Shown here one piece after another: positions 35,096 to 45,180 of a stretch of 57,738 nt of DNA. Below the pieces are notes generated by a model, which had not been told where the DNA came from, ran no database searches, and saw nothing but the letters and a program-made list of their open reading frames with translations. The translations under genes and the position numbers were made by a program. Source of the stretch: an uncultured Sphingomonas sp. (GTDB taxonomy: Bacteria; Pseudomonadota; Alphaproteobacteria; Sphingomonadales; Sphingomonadaceae); the NCBI GenBank assembly GCA_913775025.1, contig CAJYJW010000343.1, forward strand, positions 1-57,738, given 5' to 3'. The stretch's first letter is position 1. Each line of letters starts with the position of its first letter.

Positions 35096-35748
35096 CCCCT
35101 CCCCGCCCGATGCAGGGGGCTCGAAGCGATGGCGGCGCCTCCCTCCCGCTGTTCCATATAGGCGACGGCCGGTGGCCATCCCGCGGCGGCAGCTTGAGGC
35201 TGCCATGATCGCCCTGTGCGGATGCGGCTGACGAGAGCATGTCCGACCGGGAAGCGCCGGGCGATTTGCATGTTGTTCAGGCCATCACGGAAGCAGCCGA
35301 CGATCTTCGCCACGTCCGCGTTGGCTAGCATCGCGCGCCCGTTTCGCTCGCCCCTGTGATCGCCGTTACGGTGGCGCCCTCGCTCCATCTTGTCCCGCGT
35401 ATTGTCGGCATGAGTGCCTAGGAGCAGGTGCGCCGGGTTGCAGCAGACCGGGCGATCGCACGTGTGCCGCACCACGAGGTCGCCTGGCTCCTGGTCGTTT
35501 GCGATCGCCCATGCGACGCGGTTGGCGTGGCGCTGCTCAAACGAGGCGATCTTAAAACGGCCGTAGCCGCCCTCCGCTGTTCCGGCCTGCCAATCCCAAC
35601 ATTCGTCCGGCCCACCCACCGCGATCTTTGACCAGAACCGCTCGATCACCTTCTCGCGCTTAGGACCTTGCAGGTGGATCAGGATCGGCGATTGCAGCGG
35701 CTTCAAGTTGGACCGCAATTGGACCGCAAATCCGGCTTTGTTCGCCAT
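35089..35748 (-). CDS. HNH endonuclease
   Basis: CWDWQAGTAEGGYGRF...ANRVAWAIANDQEPGDLVVRHTCDRPVCCNPAHLLLGTHADNTRDK. Confidence 0.85.
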   Translation of the reverse strand: MANKAGFAVQLRSNLKPLQSPILIHLQGPKREKVIERFWSKIAVGGPDECWDWQAGTAEGGYGRFKIASFEQRHANRVAWAIANDQEPGDLVVRHTCDRPVCCNPAHLLLGTHADNTRDKMERGRHRNGDHRGERNGRAMLANADVAKIVGCFRDGLNNMQIARRFPVGHALVSRIRTGRSWQPQAAAAGWPPAVAYMEQREGGAAIASSPLHRAGRGW

Positions 35749-35804
35749 AAAACCTCCGTTTGTCTGCGTTGAGACAACGGGTAGATGGCGTAATTACGTG
35801 GTTT

Positions 35805-35853
35805 CCTCTCGTTTACACCGAGAGGGTCGGCGGTTCGAGCCCGTCAGCCACTA
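35805..35853 (+). tRNA. truncated tRNA-Val(UAC) 3' fragment, probable attR core
   Basis: Anticodon arm TCTCG-TTTACAC-CGAGA, variable GGGTC, T arm GGCGG-TTCGAGC-CCGTC; no D arm or 5' acceptor upstream. Confidence 0.7.
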
Positions 35854-36004
35854 CCGCATAATCCGTTGGAAAAGCCCGCGCCGCTGCACATCGCGCATGA
35901 TGAGCGGTTCGAGAATTTGCCGCCATGGGCAGCAGACGGACCGCATCTCACCCGCCTGTGCGGTCGAGGCGACGGTCCAGCCGGCCGCCCCGCACCTCAT
36001 CGTC

Positions 36005-36652
36005 TCAGGCCGTCAGCGCCTCGACATATTCGGCCTCGGTCTTGGCGCGCACCTCATCCGCCGTCACGCCGTCCGCCAGCTCGATCAGGCGGAACGGGCC
36101 GGCGCGATCGTTCCGTTCGAATACGGCAAGATCGGTGATCAGCAGATCCACGACGCCCGCCCCGGTCAGCGGCAGCGTGCAGGCCTTGCGGAACTTGGAT
36201 GAACCATCCTTCGAGACATGATCCATGATGACGATGATGCGGCGGCATCCAGCGACGAGATCCATCGCACCGCCCATCCCCTTCACCATCTTGCCGGGGA
36301 TCATCCAGTTGGCGATGTCGCCGTTCTCGGCCACCTCCATCGCGCCCAGCACGGAGAGGTTCATGTGCCCGCCCCGGATCATCGCGAAGCTTTCGGCGGA
36401 AGAGAAGAAGGCCGTGCGCGGCACCTCCGTCACCGTCTGCTTGCCGGCGTTGATGAGGTCCGCGTCCTCCTGCCCTTCGAACGGGAAGGGGCCTACGCCC
36501 AGCATTCCGTTCTCGCTCTGCAACGTCACGTCGATGCCCGGCGCGATATGGTTGGCCACCAGCGTCGGGATGCCGATGCCGAGGTTGACGTAATAGCCGT
36601 CCTTCAGCTCCCGCGCGGCGCGGGCGGCCATCTGATTGCGATCCATCGGCAT
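36005..36652 (-). CDS. 3-oxoacid CoA-transferase subunit B
   Basis: [41 protein letters not shown]. Confidence 0.9.
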   Translation of the reverse strand: MPMDRNQMAARAARELKDGYYVNLGIGIPTLVANHIAPGIDVTLQSENGMLGVGPFPFEGQEDADLINAGKQTVTEVPRTAFFSSAESFAMIRGGHMNLSVLGAMEVAENGDIANWMIPGKMVKGMGGAMDLVAGCRRIIVIMDHVSKDGSSKFRKACTLPLTGAGVVDLLITDLAVFERNDRAGPFRLIELADGVTADEVRAKTEAEYVEALTA

Positions 36653-37371
36653 CAGCTCGCGCTCCCCTGTGCGGCTTCGGCGGGTCGCACGGTGCGCTGC
36701 TCGATCCGCTTCTCGAACGTCGCCTGGATCAGCCGCTGCACGTAGACGCCGGGGGTATGCACGGCATCGCCGTCGATCGCGCCCTCGTCCACGATCTCCT
36801 CCACCTCAGCCACCGTCACGCGGCCAGCCGTCGCGACGGGCGGGTTGAAATTGCGGCTGGTCTTTCGATAGATCAGATTGCCGCTCCTATCCCCCTTCCA
36901 GGCCTTCACGATGGCAAGGTCGGCGACGATCCCGCGCTCCAGCACATAGGTCTCGCCGTCGAACTCGGCGTGCGGCTTGCCTTCGGCCACCAGCGTGCCC
37001 ACGCCGGTGCGGGTGTAGAAGCCGGCGATCCCCGCGCCGCCCGCGCGCAGCCGCTCGGCAAGCGTGCCCTGCGGATTGAATTCGATCTCCAGCTCGCCGC
37101 CGAGATACTGGCGCTCGAACTCCTTATTCTCGCCGACGTAGGACGACACCATTTTTCGCACTTGGCGCGTCGTCAGCAACATGCCGAGGCCAAAACCATC
37201 GACACCCGCATTATTGGAGACGATCGTCAGATCCTTCACCCCGCTGTCGCGGATCGCGGCGATCAGATTCTCCGGGATCCCGCACAGGCCGAAGCCGCCG
37301 GCCGCGATCGTCATCCCATCGAACAGCAGCCCGTCGAGGGCGGCGGCGGCATCGGTATGGACCTTTTTCAT
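36652..37371 (-). CDS. 3-oxoacid CoA-transferase subunit A
   Basis: [48 protein letters not shown]. Confidence 0.9.
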   Translation of the reverse strand: MKKVHTDAAAALDGLLFDGMTIAAGGFGLCGIPENLIAAIRDSGVKDLTIVSNNAGVDGFGLGMLLTTRQVRKMVSSYVGENKEFERQYLGGELEIEFNPQGTLAERLRAGGAGIAGFYTRTGVGTLVAEGKPHAEFDGETYVLERGIVADLAIVKAWKGDRSGNLIYRKTSRNFNPPVATAGRVTVAEVEEIVDEGAIDGDAVHTPGVYVQRLIQATFEKRIEQRTVRPAEAAQGSAS

Positions 37372-37437
37372 GCGCGCTTTGTCTCCACCCGCCCCCGCCT
37401 CGTCAAGGGCGTGTCACCGCCAGCCGGACACCATCGA

Positions 37438-38517
37438 TCAGAGGACAGGGCGCACCCAGCCATGCGGATCGGCCGCCGTGCCGCGCTGGATCGCGGTCAG
37501 CGCACCGCGCAGCCGCTGCGTCTCGATGCCGGGGCCGCCGTTGCCGATGGTGAAGTCATAGGCATGGCCCCGCACCGCTAGGATGGGGGTGATGACGGCG
37601 GCGGTACCGCAGGCGAACGCCTCGCGCAGGCGGCCGGATCGGGCATCGGCCTGCCACTGGTCGATCGCATAGGGCTCCTCCCGCACCGTCATCCCCTCGT
37701 CACGCGCCAGCGTCAGCAGCGAATCACGGGTGATGCCGGGCAGGATCGTGCCCGTCAGCGGCGGCGTGACGAGCGAACCATCGTCCATCACGAAAAAGGT
37801 GTTCATCCCGCCTAGCTCCTCGATCCAGCGCCCTTCCGCCGCATCGAGGAACACCACCTGATCGCAACCGTGGCCGATCGCCTCCTTCTGCGCGATCAGG
37901 CTGGAGGCATAGTTGCCGCCGCACTTGGCCGCCCCCGTGCCGCCAGGCGCGGCGCGCGTATAGTGATCGGACACCCAGACGGTGATGCCGGGCTTGCCGC
38001 CCTTGAAATAGCCGCCGACCGAGGATGCGATGACGATGAACTTATATTCGGCGGACGGCTTCACACCGAGGAAGTTTTCACTGCCGAACATGAACGGCCG
38101 CAGGTAGAGGCTGCCCTCCCCTTCCGGAATCCAGTCCCGGTCGATGCGGATAAGCTGCTCCAGCGCCTCGACAAAGGCCTCCTCGGGCAGCTCGGGCATC
38201 GCCATCCGCTCGGCCGAGCGATTGAACCGCGCCGCATTGGCTTCCGGGCGGAACAGCACGACGCGGCCATCCTCCTTGCGATAGGCCTTCAACCCCTCGA
38301 AAATCTCCTGCGCGTAATGCAGCACGGCGCAGGCGGGATCGATGGAGAGGGGGCCGCGCGCCTCCACTCGGGCATCGTGCCAGCCTTTCTCCTCGTTCCA
38401 CTCGATCAGCACCATATGATCGGTGAACACGCGGCCGAACCCCGGATCCTGCAACATCGCGGCGCGCAGATCGGCGGCGATGGGCGTGGCGTGCGGGCGG
38501 ATATCGAACTCGGGCAT
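37438..38517 (-). CDS. ilvE: branched-chain amino acid aminotransferase
   Basis: LHYAQEIFEGLKAYR; AKCGGNYASSLIAQKEA; GMNTFFVM. Confidence 0.9.
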   Translation of the reverse strand: MPEFDIRPHATPIAADLRAAMLQDPGFGRVFTDHMVLIEWNEEKGWHDARVEARGPLSIDPACAVLHYAQEIFEGLKAYRKEDGRVVLFRPEANAARFNRSAERMAMPELPEEAFVEALEQLIRIDRDWIPEGEGSLYLRPFMFGSENFLGVKPSAEYKFIVIASSVGGYFKGGKPGITVWVSDHYTRAAPGGTGAAKCGGNYASSLIAQKEAIGHGCDQVVFLDAAEGRWIEELGGMNTFFVMDDGSLVTPPLTGTILPGITRDSLLTLARDEGMTVREEPYAIDQWQADARSGRLREAFACGTAAVITPILAVRGHAYDFTIGNGGPGIETQRLRGALTAIQRGTAADPHGWVRPVL

Positions 38518-38587
38518 CGCGTTTCTCTTAGGGTCGCGTCTCGGGGGATGCAGCCTTGGCCGCAAACGCCCCCCCGATGCAAGACAA

Positions 38588-40498
38588 TCAGGCGGCCCGC
38601 GCCTGCCCCAGCCCGAACAGCCGGCCAAGCGAGCGGTCCAGCATCAGCAACTGCCACAGCAGCCGGCCATGATCCGCGCGGCCGGCGCGATGATCGGCCG
38701 TCAGCTTGGCGATGGCGTTGCAATCGAACCAGCCCGTATCCGCCAGCGCCGATCCGTGTGCGATGCCGTCGGCAGTCGCCGCCAGCGACCCGCGAAACCA
38801 TTCCCCGATCGGGGTGACGAAGCCCATCTTGCGCCGATGCAGGATTTCATCGGGCAGATGCCCCGCCAGCGCGCGTTTCATCAGCCATTTGCCCGATCCA
38901 CCCCGTACCCGCATCGAGACCGGCAGCTTGGCGGCGAATTCGACGAGGCGATGATCCAATAGCGGCTCGCGCGCCTCCAGGCTCACCGCCATGCTCGCGC
39001 GATCCACCTTGGTCAGGATGTCGCCCGGCAGCCATATCTTCATGTCGGCATATTGCGCGCGGTCCAGCGGGTCGCGCGCCGGAGCATTCCGCATCGCGGC
39101 GACATAGCGATCTTCCGCACGGTGCCCGCCCAGCGCCCGCGCCGCCTCCGGCGCGTAAAGACGATGGCGCAGCGCATGGCGCGTCACCCCCACGCTCATC
39201 GCGTAAGCCTCCTCGCCGGAACGCCCGATCGCCTGCAAGGTCGTCTTCGCACGCAGCCGCTGCGGTGCCCAGTCCAGCTTGGGGAAGCGATCGCCCAGCC
39301 GCCCGACCGCGCCGCGCAGACCGGCCGGCAGCATCCCCCGTGCGCGCTCCTCGGCCAGATGGAAGGCATGGCGGCGGTAGCCGGCGAACGCCTCGTCCGC
39401 GCCATCGCCCGAGAGCGCCACCGTCACCCGCTCCCGCGCCAGCTCGCAAACCCGGTAGGTCGGCAGTGCGGAGGCATCGGCGAACGGCTCGTCGAAGGCG
39501 GCCACCAGCGTGTCGATCAGCCCGAAATCGCCCGCCGCCACGGTCCGCGTCGCGTGCCGCGTGGCGAAGCGATCAGCCACGATGCGGGCATAGCGCGTCT
39601 CGTCATGCGTGGCCGAATCGAAACCGATCGAGCATGTCTCCACCGCCGCGCCGCTCGTCTCGGCCATCAGCGCCACCACGGCGGACGAATCGACCCCGCC
39701 GGACAGGAACGCCCCCAGCGGCACGTCCGCCACCATCCGGCTGCGCACGGCCGCGCGCAAGCGATCGAGCAACTCCGCCTCCAGTGCCGCCGCGCCGCCC
39801 GTCGCACGATCGGCGAAGCTCACGTCCCACCACTGCACCGGCCGCCCCAGTGGCCGTCCGCGCCGTACCGCCAGCCAATGGCCGGCGGGCAGCTTCCTGC
39901 AGCCCGCCACGACGCAGGCGTCGTCGGGCACGTAACCGAGGCCCAGATAGTCATCGATCGCGGTCAGATCCGGCGCGCGACGCAACAGCGGATGCGCCAG
40001 CAATCCTTTCAATTCGGAGGCGAAGATCAGGCTGCCGTCCGAAAGCTCGGCGTAGTGCAGCGGCTTCACCCCAAGCCGGTCCCGCGCGAGGAACAGCGCA
40101 CCCGCCGCCGCATCGTAAATGGCGAAGGCGAACATGCCGTTCAGCCTGGGCAGCACCTCCGCCCCCCACTGCCGCCAGCCGCGCAGGATCACCTCGGTAT
40201 CGCCGTGGGTGGTGAAGACGTGGCCAAGCCCCTCCAGCTCCGCCCGCACCTCGGCAAAATTATAGATCTCGCCGTTGAACGTCAGAGTGAGGCGCCCGTC
40301 CTCCGTCGCCATCGGCTGCGGGCTTCCGGCCACGTCGATGATAGCCAGGCGACGGTGGCCCAACCCGACGCCGGGCGCGGTCCAGACACCCGATCCGTCC
40401 GGCCCGCGATGCGCCAGCGTATCCGCCATCGCCACCACGCGCTGCGGATCGACGGGTTTTGCCGTCTGCATGTGAAAGATACCGGCGATGCCGCACAT
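38588..40498 (-). CDS. XrtA-associated amidotransferase, asparagine synthase-like
   Basis: MCGIAGIFHMQTAKPVDPQRV; FLSGGVDSSAVVALMAE. Confidence 0.9.
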   Translation of the reverse strand: MCGIAGIFHMQTAKPVDPQRVVAMADTLAHRGPDGSGVWTAPGVGLGHRRLAIIDVAGSPQPMATEDGRLTLTFNGEIYNFAEVRAELEGLGHVFTTHGDTEVILRGWRQWGAEVLPRLNGMFAFAIYDAAAGALFLARDRLGVKPLHYAELSDGSLIFASELKGLLAHPLLRRAPDLTAIDDYLGLGYVPDDACVVAGCRKLPAGHWLAVRRGRPLGRPVQWWDVSFADRATGGAAALEAELLDRLRAAVRSRMVADVPLGAFLSGGVDSSAVVALMAETSGAAVETCSIGFDSATHDETRYARIVADRFATRHATRTVAAGDFGLIDTLVAAFDEPFADASALPTYRVCELARERVTVALSGDGADEAFAGYRRHAFHLAEERARGMLPAGLRGAVGRLGDRFPKLDWAPQRLRAKTTLQAIGRSGEEAYAMSVGVTRHALRHRLYAPEAARALGGHRAEDRYVAAMRNAPARDPLDRAQYADMKIWLPGDILTKVDRASMAVSLEAREPLLDHRLVEFAAKLPVSMRVRGGSGKWLMKRALAGHLPDEILHRRKMGFVTPIGEWFRGSLAATADGIAHGSALADTGWFDCNAIAKLTADHRAGRADHGRLLWQLLMLDRSLGRLFGLGQARAA

Positions 40499-40502
40499 CG
40501 CC

Positions 40503-42050
40503 TTAGCGCCCCGCCGCCCGGTCGGCGAGCGTCTCGATCGGCCCCAGCGCGCGGAGGAAAGCGTCGATCGCCGGCCGCGCGCTTTTGCGCCCGCCCGGCT
40601 GCTCGGCCGAGACGAGGATCGCGACGGCACTTTGCGGCCCGCCCAGCAGCCGCGCCCTCAGCGTTTCCAGCTTCACCCGCGCCTCGCTGCCTGTCACCAC
40701 ATCGCCCACCCGATAGAAGGTCGCAACCTCGCGTACCACCGGGCCGGGGGCGGAAATACGAAACGCGCGGCCGCCGGGCGGGGCGGGGCTGTCGTCGGTC
40801 CAGGCCCAGTCGCCCTCCGGATCGACCGCCCCCTGCCCGTATCCCACGATCTCGCGCCCCTCGGCCTGGGCGGCATAGGTGACGATGGCGAGATCGACCA
40901 TCCGTCCCGCGCCATCGCGATAATGGCCGATCGCACGGGCATCCGCCCCGTCGAACCGAGGCCGCCACCAGTGCCGCCGCGGCTCGGCCACGCGGGTCCA
41001 TCCCGGCACCGCCGGCAGCGCGATATCGCTTGGGACGGCCGCCGCCTGCCCTGCCACCGCCGCGCTCCAGCCGACCGGCGCCAGCACCAGCGCCAGCACC
41101 GCGCCCCCGATCCACGCCGCGCGCGCCGGCCGTTCCGGTAGCGGCGGCATGGGTTGCAGCGCGTGGGCATCCAGCCAGCGATCGTAGGGCCCACGATCGA
41201 AGAAGCGCCAGCTCAGCGCCATCGTCGCCGCCAATACGAAGGCGAAGAAGAACCAGCCATAAACGACGTGATCGAAGCTGCCCGCCACCTCGCCATCCGT
41301 CAGGTGACCGACATAGATCGTGCCGAACGCACGCACCCCATTGGCGAGGATCGGCATGGCGACGGCACCGGCCATGAACGCCATCCGCCGCCCCGCCCGC
41401 CGGAAGCATACGTTGGCGACGAGCGCGCCATAAGCGATCATCGCGACGAGGAATTTCACCCCCGAGCACGCCTCCGCCACCTCATAATAGCCGTTGGGGA
41501 TGGTGATGAAGACACCCTCGATCCGCGCGGGCACGCCGGTCAGCCAGAGGAGCGCCATGCACATCCTGGCAGTGATCGTCTGCAGCGGCGGCACCAGAAC
41601 GTCGCCCGCCGGCACGAGGAACCACAGGTAGCAGAGTGGGAACAGCAGACCGCGCGTCACCGCCGGGCCGAGGCAGGCGACCACCGCCCCCTGCAGCATT
41701 ATCACCAGCCCCAGATGCCGCGCGATGCCGACGCCCGCCGCCTGCCCGAGCAGCCAGCCCCCCGCTCCGGCGGCGACGATCAACAGCCCCGGCCACCATG
41801 CGCGCGGCACGATGGCGGCGATCTCCGGCGCGCGCTGCCACACCAGCCAGCCCGCAATCGGCAGGACGAACAGGCAATGGCCGTAGGTGGAGCTGTTCCA
41901 CCAGATATCCGCCATCGCCGCCGCATCCCGGTGGTGGATCAGCAGGATCGCAAGCCACAGTCCGCCCAGCCATGCCAGCGGCAACCGCCACACTGCCGCC
42001 TGCCCGACCGCGAAGGCGGGGGGCGGCGAAGGCCAGGACAATGCCTTCAT
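40503..42050 (-). CDS. xrtA: exosortase A with fused C-terminal EpsI-type domain
   Basis: EACSGVKFLVAMIAYGALVANVCFRRAGRRMAFM; N-terminal multi-TM, C-terminal DUF3485-like region. Confidence 0.9.
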   Translation of the reverse strand: MKALSWPSPPPAFAVGQAAVWRLPLAWLGGLWLAILLIHHRDAAAMADIWWNSSTYGHCLFVLPIAGWLVWQRAPEIAAIVPRAWWPGLLIVAAGAGGWLLGQAAGVGIARHLGLVIMLQGAVVACLGPAVTRGLLFPLCYLWFLVPAGDVLVPPLQTITARMCMALLWLTGVPARIEGVFITIPNGYYEVAEACSGVKFLVAMIAYGALVANVCFRRAGRRMAFMAGAVAMPILANGVRAFGTIYVGHLTDGEVAGSFDHVVYGWFFFAFVLAATMALSWRFFDRGPYDRWLDAHALQPMPPLPERPARAAWIGGAVLALVLAPVGWSAAVAGQAAAVPSDIALPAVPGWTRVAEPRRHWWRPRFDGADARAIGHYRDGAGRMVDLAIVTYAAQAEGREIVGYGQGAVDPEGDWAWTDDSPAPPGGRAFRISAPGPVVREVATFYRVGDVVTGSEARVKLETLRARLLGGPQSAVAILVSAEQPGGRKSARPAIDAFLRALGPIETLADRAAGR

Positions 42051-43249
42051 GCCGCCTCCTTCCACCCGATCAGCCGGGCGAGCGGCGCCAGCCGCTGCCC
42101 CCAGGAGTAGGCCGAAACGATGCGCGCCCGCGCCGCCTCTCCCAGCAGACGCGCTTCGGTATCGTCGCTCAATAGACGGACGATCGCCGCCACCGCCGCG
42201 GCGCCCTCCGCCACGATCAGGTCACGGCCAGCCGTCGCCTCTATCCCCTCGAACGCCGCCGGCGAGGCGACGACCGGGCGGGCCATCGCCATCGCCTCCA
42301 GCACTTTGTTCTGAACACCCCGTGCAAGCTTCAGCGGGGCGACAACCACGTCCGCCGCCTTCAGCCAGCCGCGCACGTCCGCCACCTCGCCCGTCACGAT
42401 CACGCCGGCCTGCGCCGCCAGTGCTCGCACGGCGGGCGTCGGCGCGCGGCCGACGATGGCGAAACGCGCTCGCGGAACGGCGGCGCGGATGGCGGGCAGG
42501 CACTCCCTGGCGAAGGCCGTCACCGCCTCGATGTTAGGCGCATAGTCCATCTGCCCGGTGAAGACGATCAGCGGCCCCGCCTCGGCGACGGGCGCCACCT
42601 TCGCCGGATCGAACAGCATGAGATCCACGCCGTTGCCCAGCGCCCGCACCCGTTCCGGGCCAAGCCCGCTTCGGCGACGGAACAGCGCCGCCTCCGCCTC
42701 GCTTACAAACAGGCTGATGTCGGCGCGGATGGCGGTCTCTCTCTCAAAGGCGGCGAGCAGCCGCGCCTCGCGCGCTTGGATCCAGCGCATCGGCGGGCGG
42801 GCGGTTTCGGCATAAGCCGCGAACTTGGCCGAATCGACATCGACGAAATCCATGACGAAGCAGGCAGCGCCCCGATCCGCCGGCACATATTGCGCCATCT
42901 GCCCGGAAAAGACGACGATCGCGCCGATCGGCCGCTCCGCCAACGTCCGCCTGACGAACCGCGCGATCCCCACGTCCTCGAAGGCGGTGAGCGATACCGG
43001 CCGCCCGCGCGCCAGCGCACGCAACCCCGCCGCCGGCATCGATCGCGTCCGCCGGGCGACATGCCGCGTCGCGATCAGTGGCTCCAGTGCAGGAGAATAT
43101 GCGGTGCCCGATCCGCTATCCGCGAAACAGGCGAGGTGAACGGGGCCGAGCGCCGCCAGCGCCTTCAACAGGTGGAACGATCGTATCCTGTCCCCCCGAT
43201 CCGGCGGATAGGGCAGGCGGTGCGCCAGAAACAGGATCTCCCCCGTCAT
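42047..43249 (-). CDS. XrtA-system glycosyltransferase
   Basis: MTGEILFLAHRLPYPPDRGDRIRSFHLLKAL; GNGVDLMLFDP; GVQNKVLEAMAMARPVVAS. Confidence 0.9.
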   Translation of the reverse strand: MTGEILFLAHRLPYPPDRGDRIRSFHLLKALAALGPVHLACFADSGSGTAYSPALEPLIATRHVARRTRSMPAAGLRALARGRPVSLTAFEDVGIARFVRRTLAERPIGAIVVFSGQMAQYVPADRGAACFVMDFVDVDSAKFAAYAETARPPMRWIQAREARLLAAFERETAIRADISLFVSEAEAALFRRRSGLGPERVRALGNGVDLMLFDPAKVAPVAEAGPLIVFTGQMDYAPNIEAVTAFARECLPAIRAAVPRARFAIVGRAPTPAVRALAAQAGVIVTGEVADVRGWLKAADVVVAPLKLARGVQNKVLEAMAMARPVVASPAAFEGIEATAGRDLIVAEGAAAVAAIVRLLSDDTEARLLGEAARARIVSAYSWGQRLAPLARLIGWKEAA

Positions 43250-44310
43250 CCAAGGCCACGCGCGATCAGCGGCCCGAGCCGGTTGGCGACGGCAAGCGGC
43301 AGCCGCCGCCATGCCTCCACCTGCATGCGGTATTTCGGGTTCAGCGGGTTCACCCGGCGCGGTTCCGCCCCGTCGGCAGTGCGCGTCGCATAGGCCAGGG
43401 GCACGGGCGTGAAGCCCCAGTTGCGCTTGAACGCGAACGCGCCGGTGCCGGGTTTCGATCGGCCGAAATCGAACGCGGCGCACCCCCTTGCCCGCGCATG
43501 GCGCATCAGCGCGAAATACATCAGGTCGTTCGCCCGCCACGTTCGCGCCGCCGCCGTGCCACCACCCCAATAGGGCATCACTGCGCCGCCGTGGTACAGG
43601 CTCAATACGCTGGCGACAGGCTGCCCGTCCGCCCTCACCGTGAGGATATCGGCATCCTCGCCGAATGCCTCGATCACCTCGGCGAACAGGCTTTGCGGAA
43701 AGACCGGCGTGCCGAGGTTCCGCACGCTTTCGGCATAGACCGCATAATGCGCCGCCCGATCCGCCGCGCCCCGCCCGATCGCCACCGTCAATGGAAAGCC
43801 GAGCGCGCGGCGCACCTCGGCGCGTTGCTTGCGCGGGATGGCGAGCAGTTCCGCATCGTCGTCCGCCGCCAGCGGGCGCGTAAAACCGGCGTAGCTGTCG
43901 CGGTCGATATGCCAGCCGGTGCCCTCCGGCAGCCAGCCGCCGCGCAATTCCAGCGACGCGCAGCTCAGCCGCCGGGCCAGCGCCCATGCCTCTTCCGCCA
44001 GCAAAGCCGCCGTGCCCTCGTCATCGGCCAATATGCCGCCGCCCACGGCGAAACCGCTGGAGACGAGCGCCCGCCCGAACAGGGGCGAATGGATCGCGGA
44101 AAGCGGCAGCACACCCCGGATCGCCTCCCCGGCCCGCGCGACCAGATAATGCGCCGGCTGGCCGCACCCCCGCGCCACCGCGATGCTCCATGCCGGACGA
44201 TGGAACGGCGTCGCATCCGCCCGCCCGGCCAGCCACGCCTCCACCGCCGGCCCGTCGCGCGCCGGATTAACCGCCGCGACGATCGGCACGTCGAGGCGTG
44301 GCCCCGCCAT
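43246..44310 (-). CDS. FemAB family XrtA-associated protein
   Basis: FEM/GNAT-like GRSKPGTGAFAFKRNWGF; VLPLSAIHSPLFGRALVSSGFAVGGG. Confidence 0.88.
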   Translation of the reverse strand: MAGPRLDVPIVAAVNPARDGPAVEAWLAGRADATPFHRPAWSIAVARGCGQPAHYLVARAGEAIRGVLPLSAIHSPLFGRALVSSGFAVGGGILADDEGTAALLAEEAWALARRLSCASLELRGGWLPEGTGWHIDRDSYAGFTRPLAADDDAELLAIPRKQRAEVRRALGFPLTVAIGRGAADRAAHYAVYAESVRNLGTPVFPQSLFAEVIEAFGEDADILTVRADGQPVASVLSLYHGGAVMPYWGGGTAAARTWRANDLMYFALMRHARARGCAAFDFGRSKPGTGAFAFKRNWGFTPVPLAYATRTADGAEPRRVNPLNPKYRMQVEAWRRLPLAVANRLGPLIARGLG

Positions 44311-44315
44311 CGCGG

Positions 44316-45167
44316 TCACGACGCGATCGAAGCGGAAGCCTGCCCCGCCACGACTGTATCCACCCGGCCCCATTCGAACCGGCGGAGCAGACGGCGCAGC
44401 TTGCCCTCCATGCCCTTCAGCCCGGTATAATGGCGCAGGCGCGAGCGGAGCGGCGCGCCGAGTACGCGCGGCTGATCGGGGTCGATCTCCCATGGGTGGA
44501 AATAGAAGACGGCGGGCCGCCCCTCCGCGCCGTTCACGCGTCCGATCGCCCAACGCGAAAAGCCGTAGGGCAGGATGCGGAAGAAGCCGCCGCCGCCCGC
44601 CGCCATCACCCGCCCGGCCGCGCGCACCGTGGTCACCGGCAGTTCCAACAGCGCCGCCCCTGCTACCGGCCGGAAGGCGAAGCGCGGCGCTTCCGGCCAG
44701 CCGTAATGATCGTGCTTCACAGGGGCCACGCTGCTGGAATAGGCATAGCCCTCCTCCGCCAGCACGGGGTGCGCCCAGGGCGTCCGCGCGTCGATCGAGA
44801 AGCTGGGTGCGCGATAGCCGGCCACGGCGACGCCCCCCGCATCCTCGATCACGGCGCGCGCGCGGGCGATGTCGGCACGGAACGCTTGCGGGGTGAGCGT
44901 GAAGACGCGGGCGTGATCCCAGCCGTGGCTAGCGATCTCATGCCCTGCATCCACGATGCGGCGGATCAGCGCGGGATAGCGTTCCGCCACCCAGCCTAGC
45001 GTGAAGAAGGTGCCCGTCACCCCCTCCTCCGCGAACAGGCGCAGCACCGCGTCGCTGTTGCGCTCGACGCGCGGTTTCAGCGCCGCCCAGTCCGCCTTGT
45101 CGACGGTGCGCTCGAACGCGCCGACCTGGAACCAATCCTCGACATCGACGGAGAGGGCGTTGCGCAT
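44316..45167 (-). CDS. XrtA-system polysaccharide deacetylase
   Basis: MRNALSVDVEDWFQVGAFE; GTFFTLGWVAERYPALIRRIVDAGHEIASHGWDH. Confidence 0.92.
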   Translation of the reverse strand: MRNALSVDVEDWFQVGAFERTVDKADWAALKPRVERNSDAVLRLFAEEGVTGTFFTLGWVAERYPALIRRIVDAGHEIASHGWDHARVFTLTPQAFRADIARARAVIEDAGGVAVAGYRAPSFSIDARTPWAHPVLAEEGYAYSSSVAPVKHDHYGWPEAPRFAFRPVAGAALLELPVTTVRAAGRVMAAGGGGFFRILPYGFSRWAIGRVNGAEGRPAVFYFHPWEIDPDQPRVLGAPLRSRLRHYTGLKGMEGKLRRLLRRFEWGRVDTVVAGQASASIAS

Positions 45168-45180
45168 CGGGCGATCCCCG

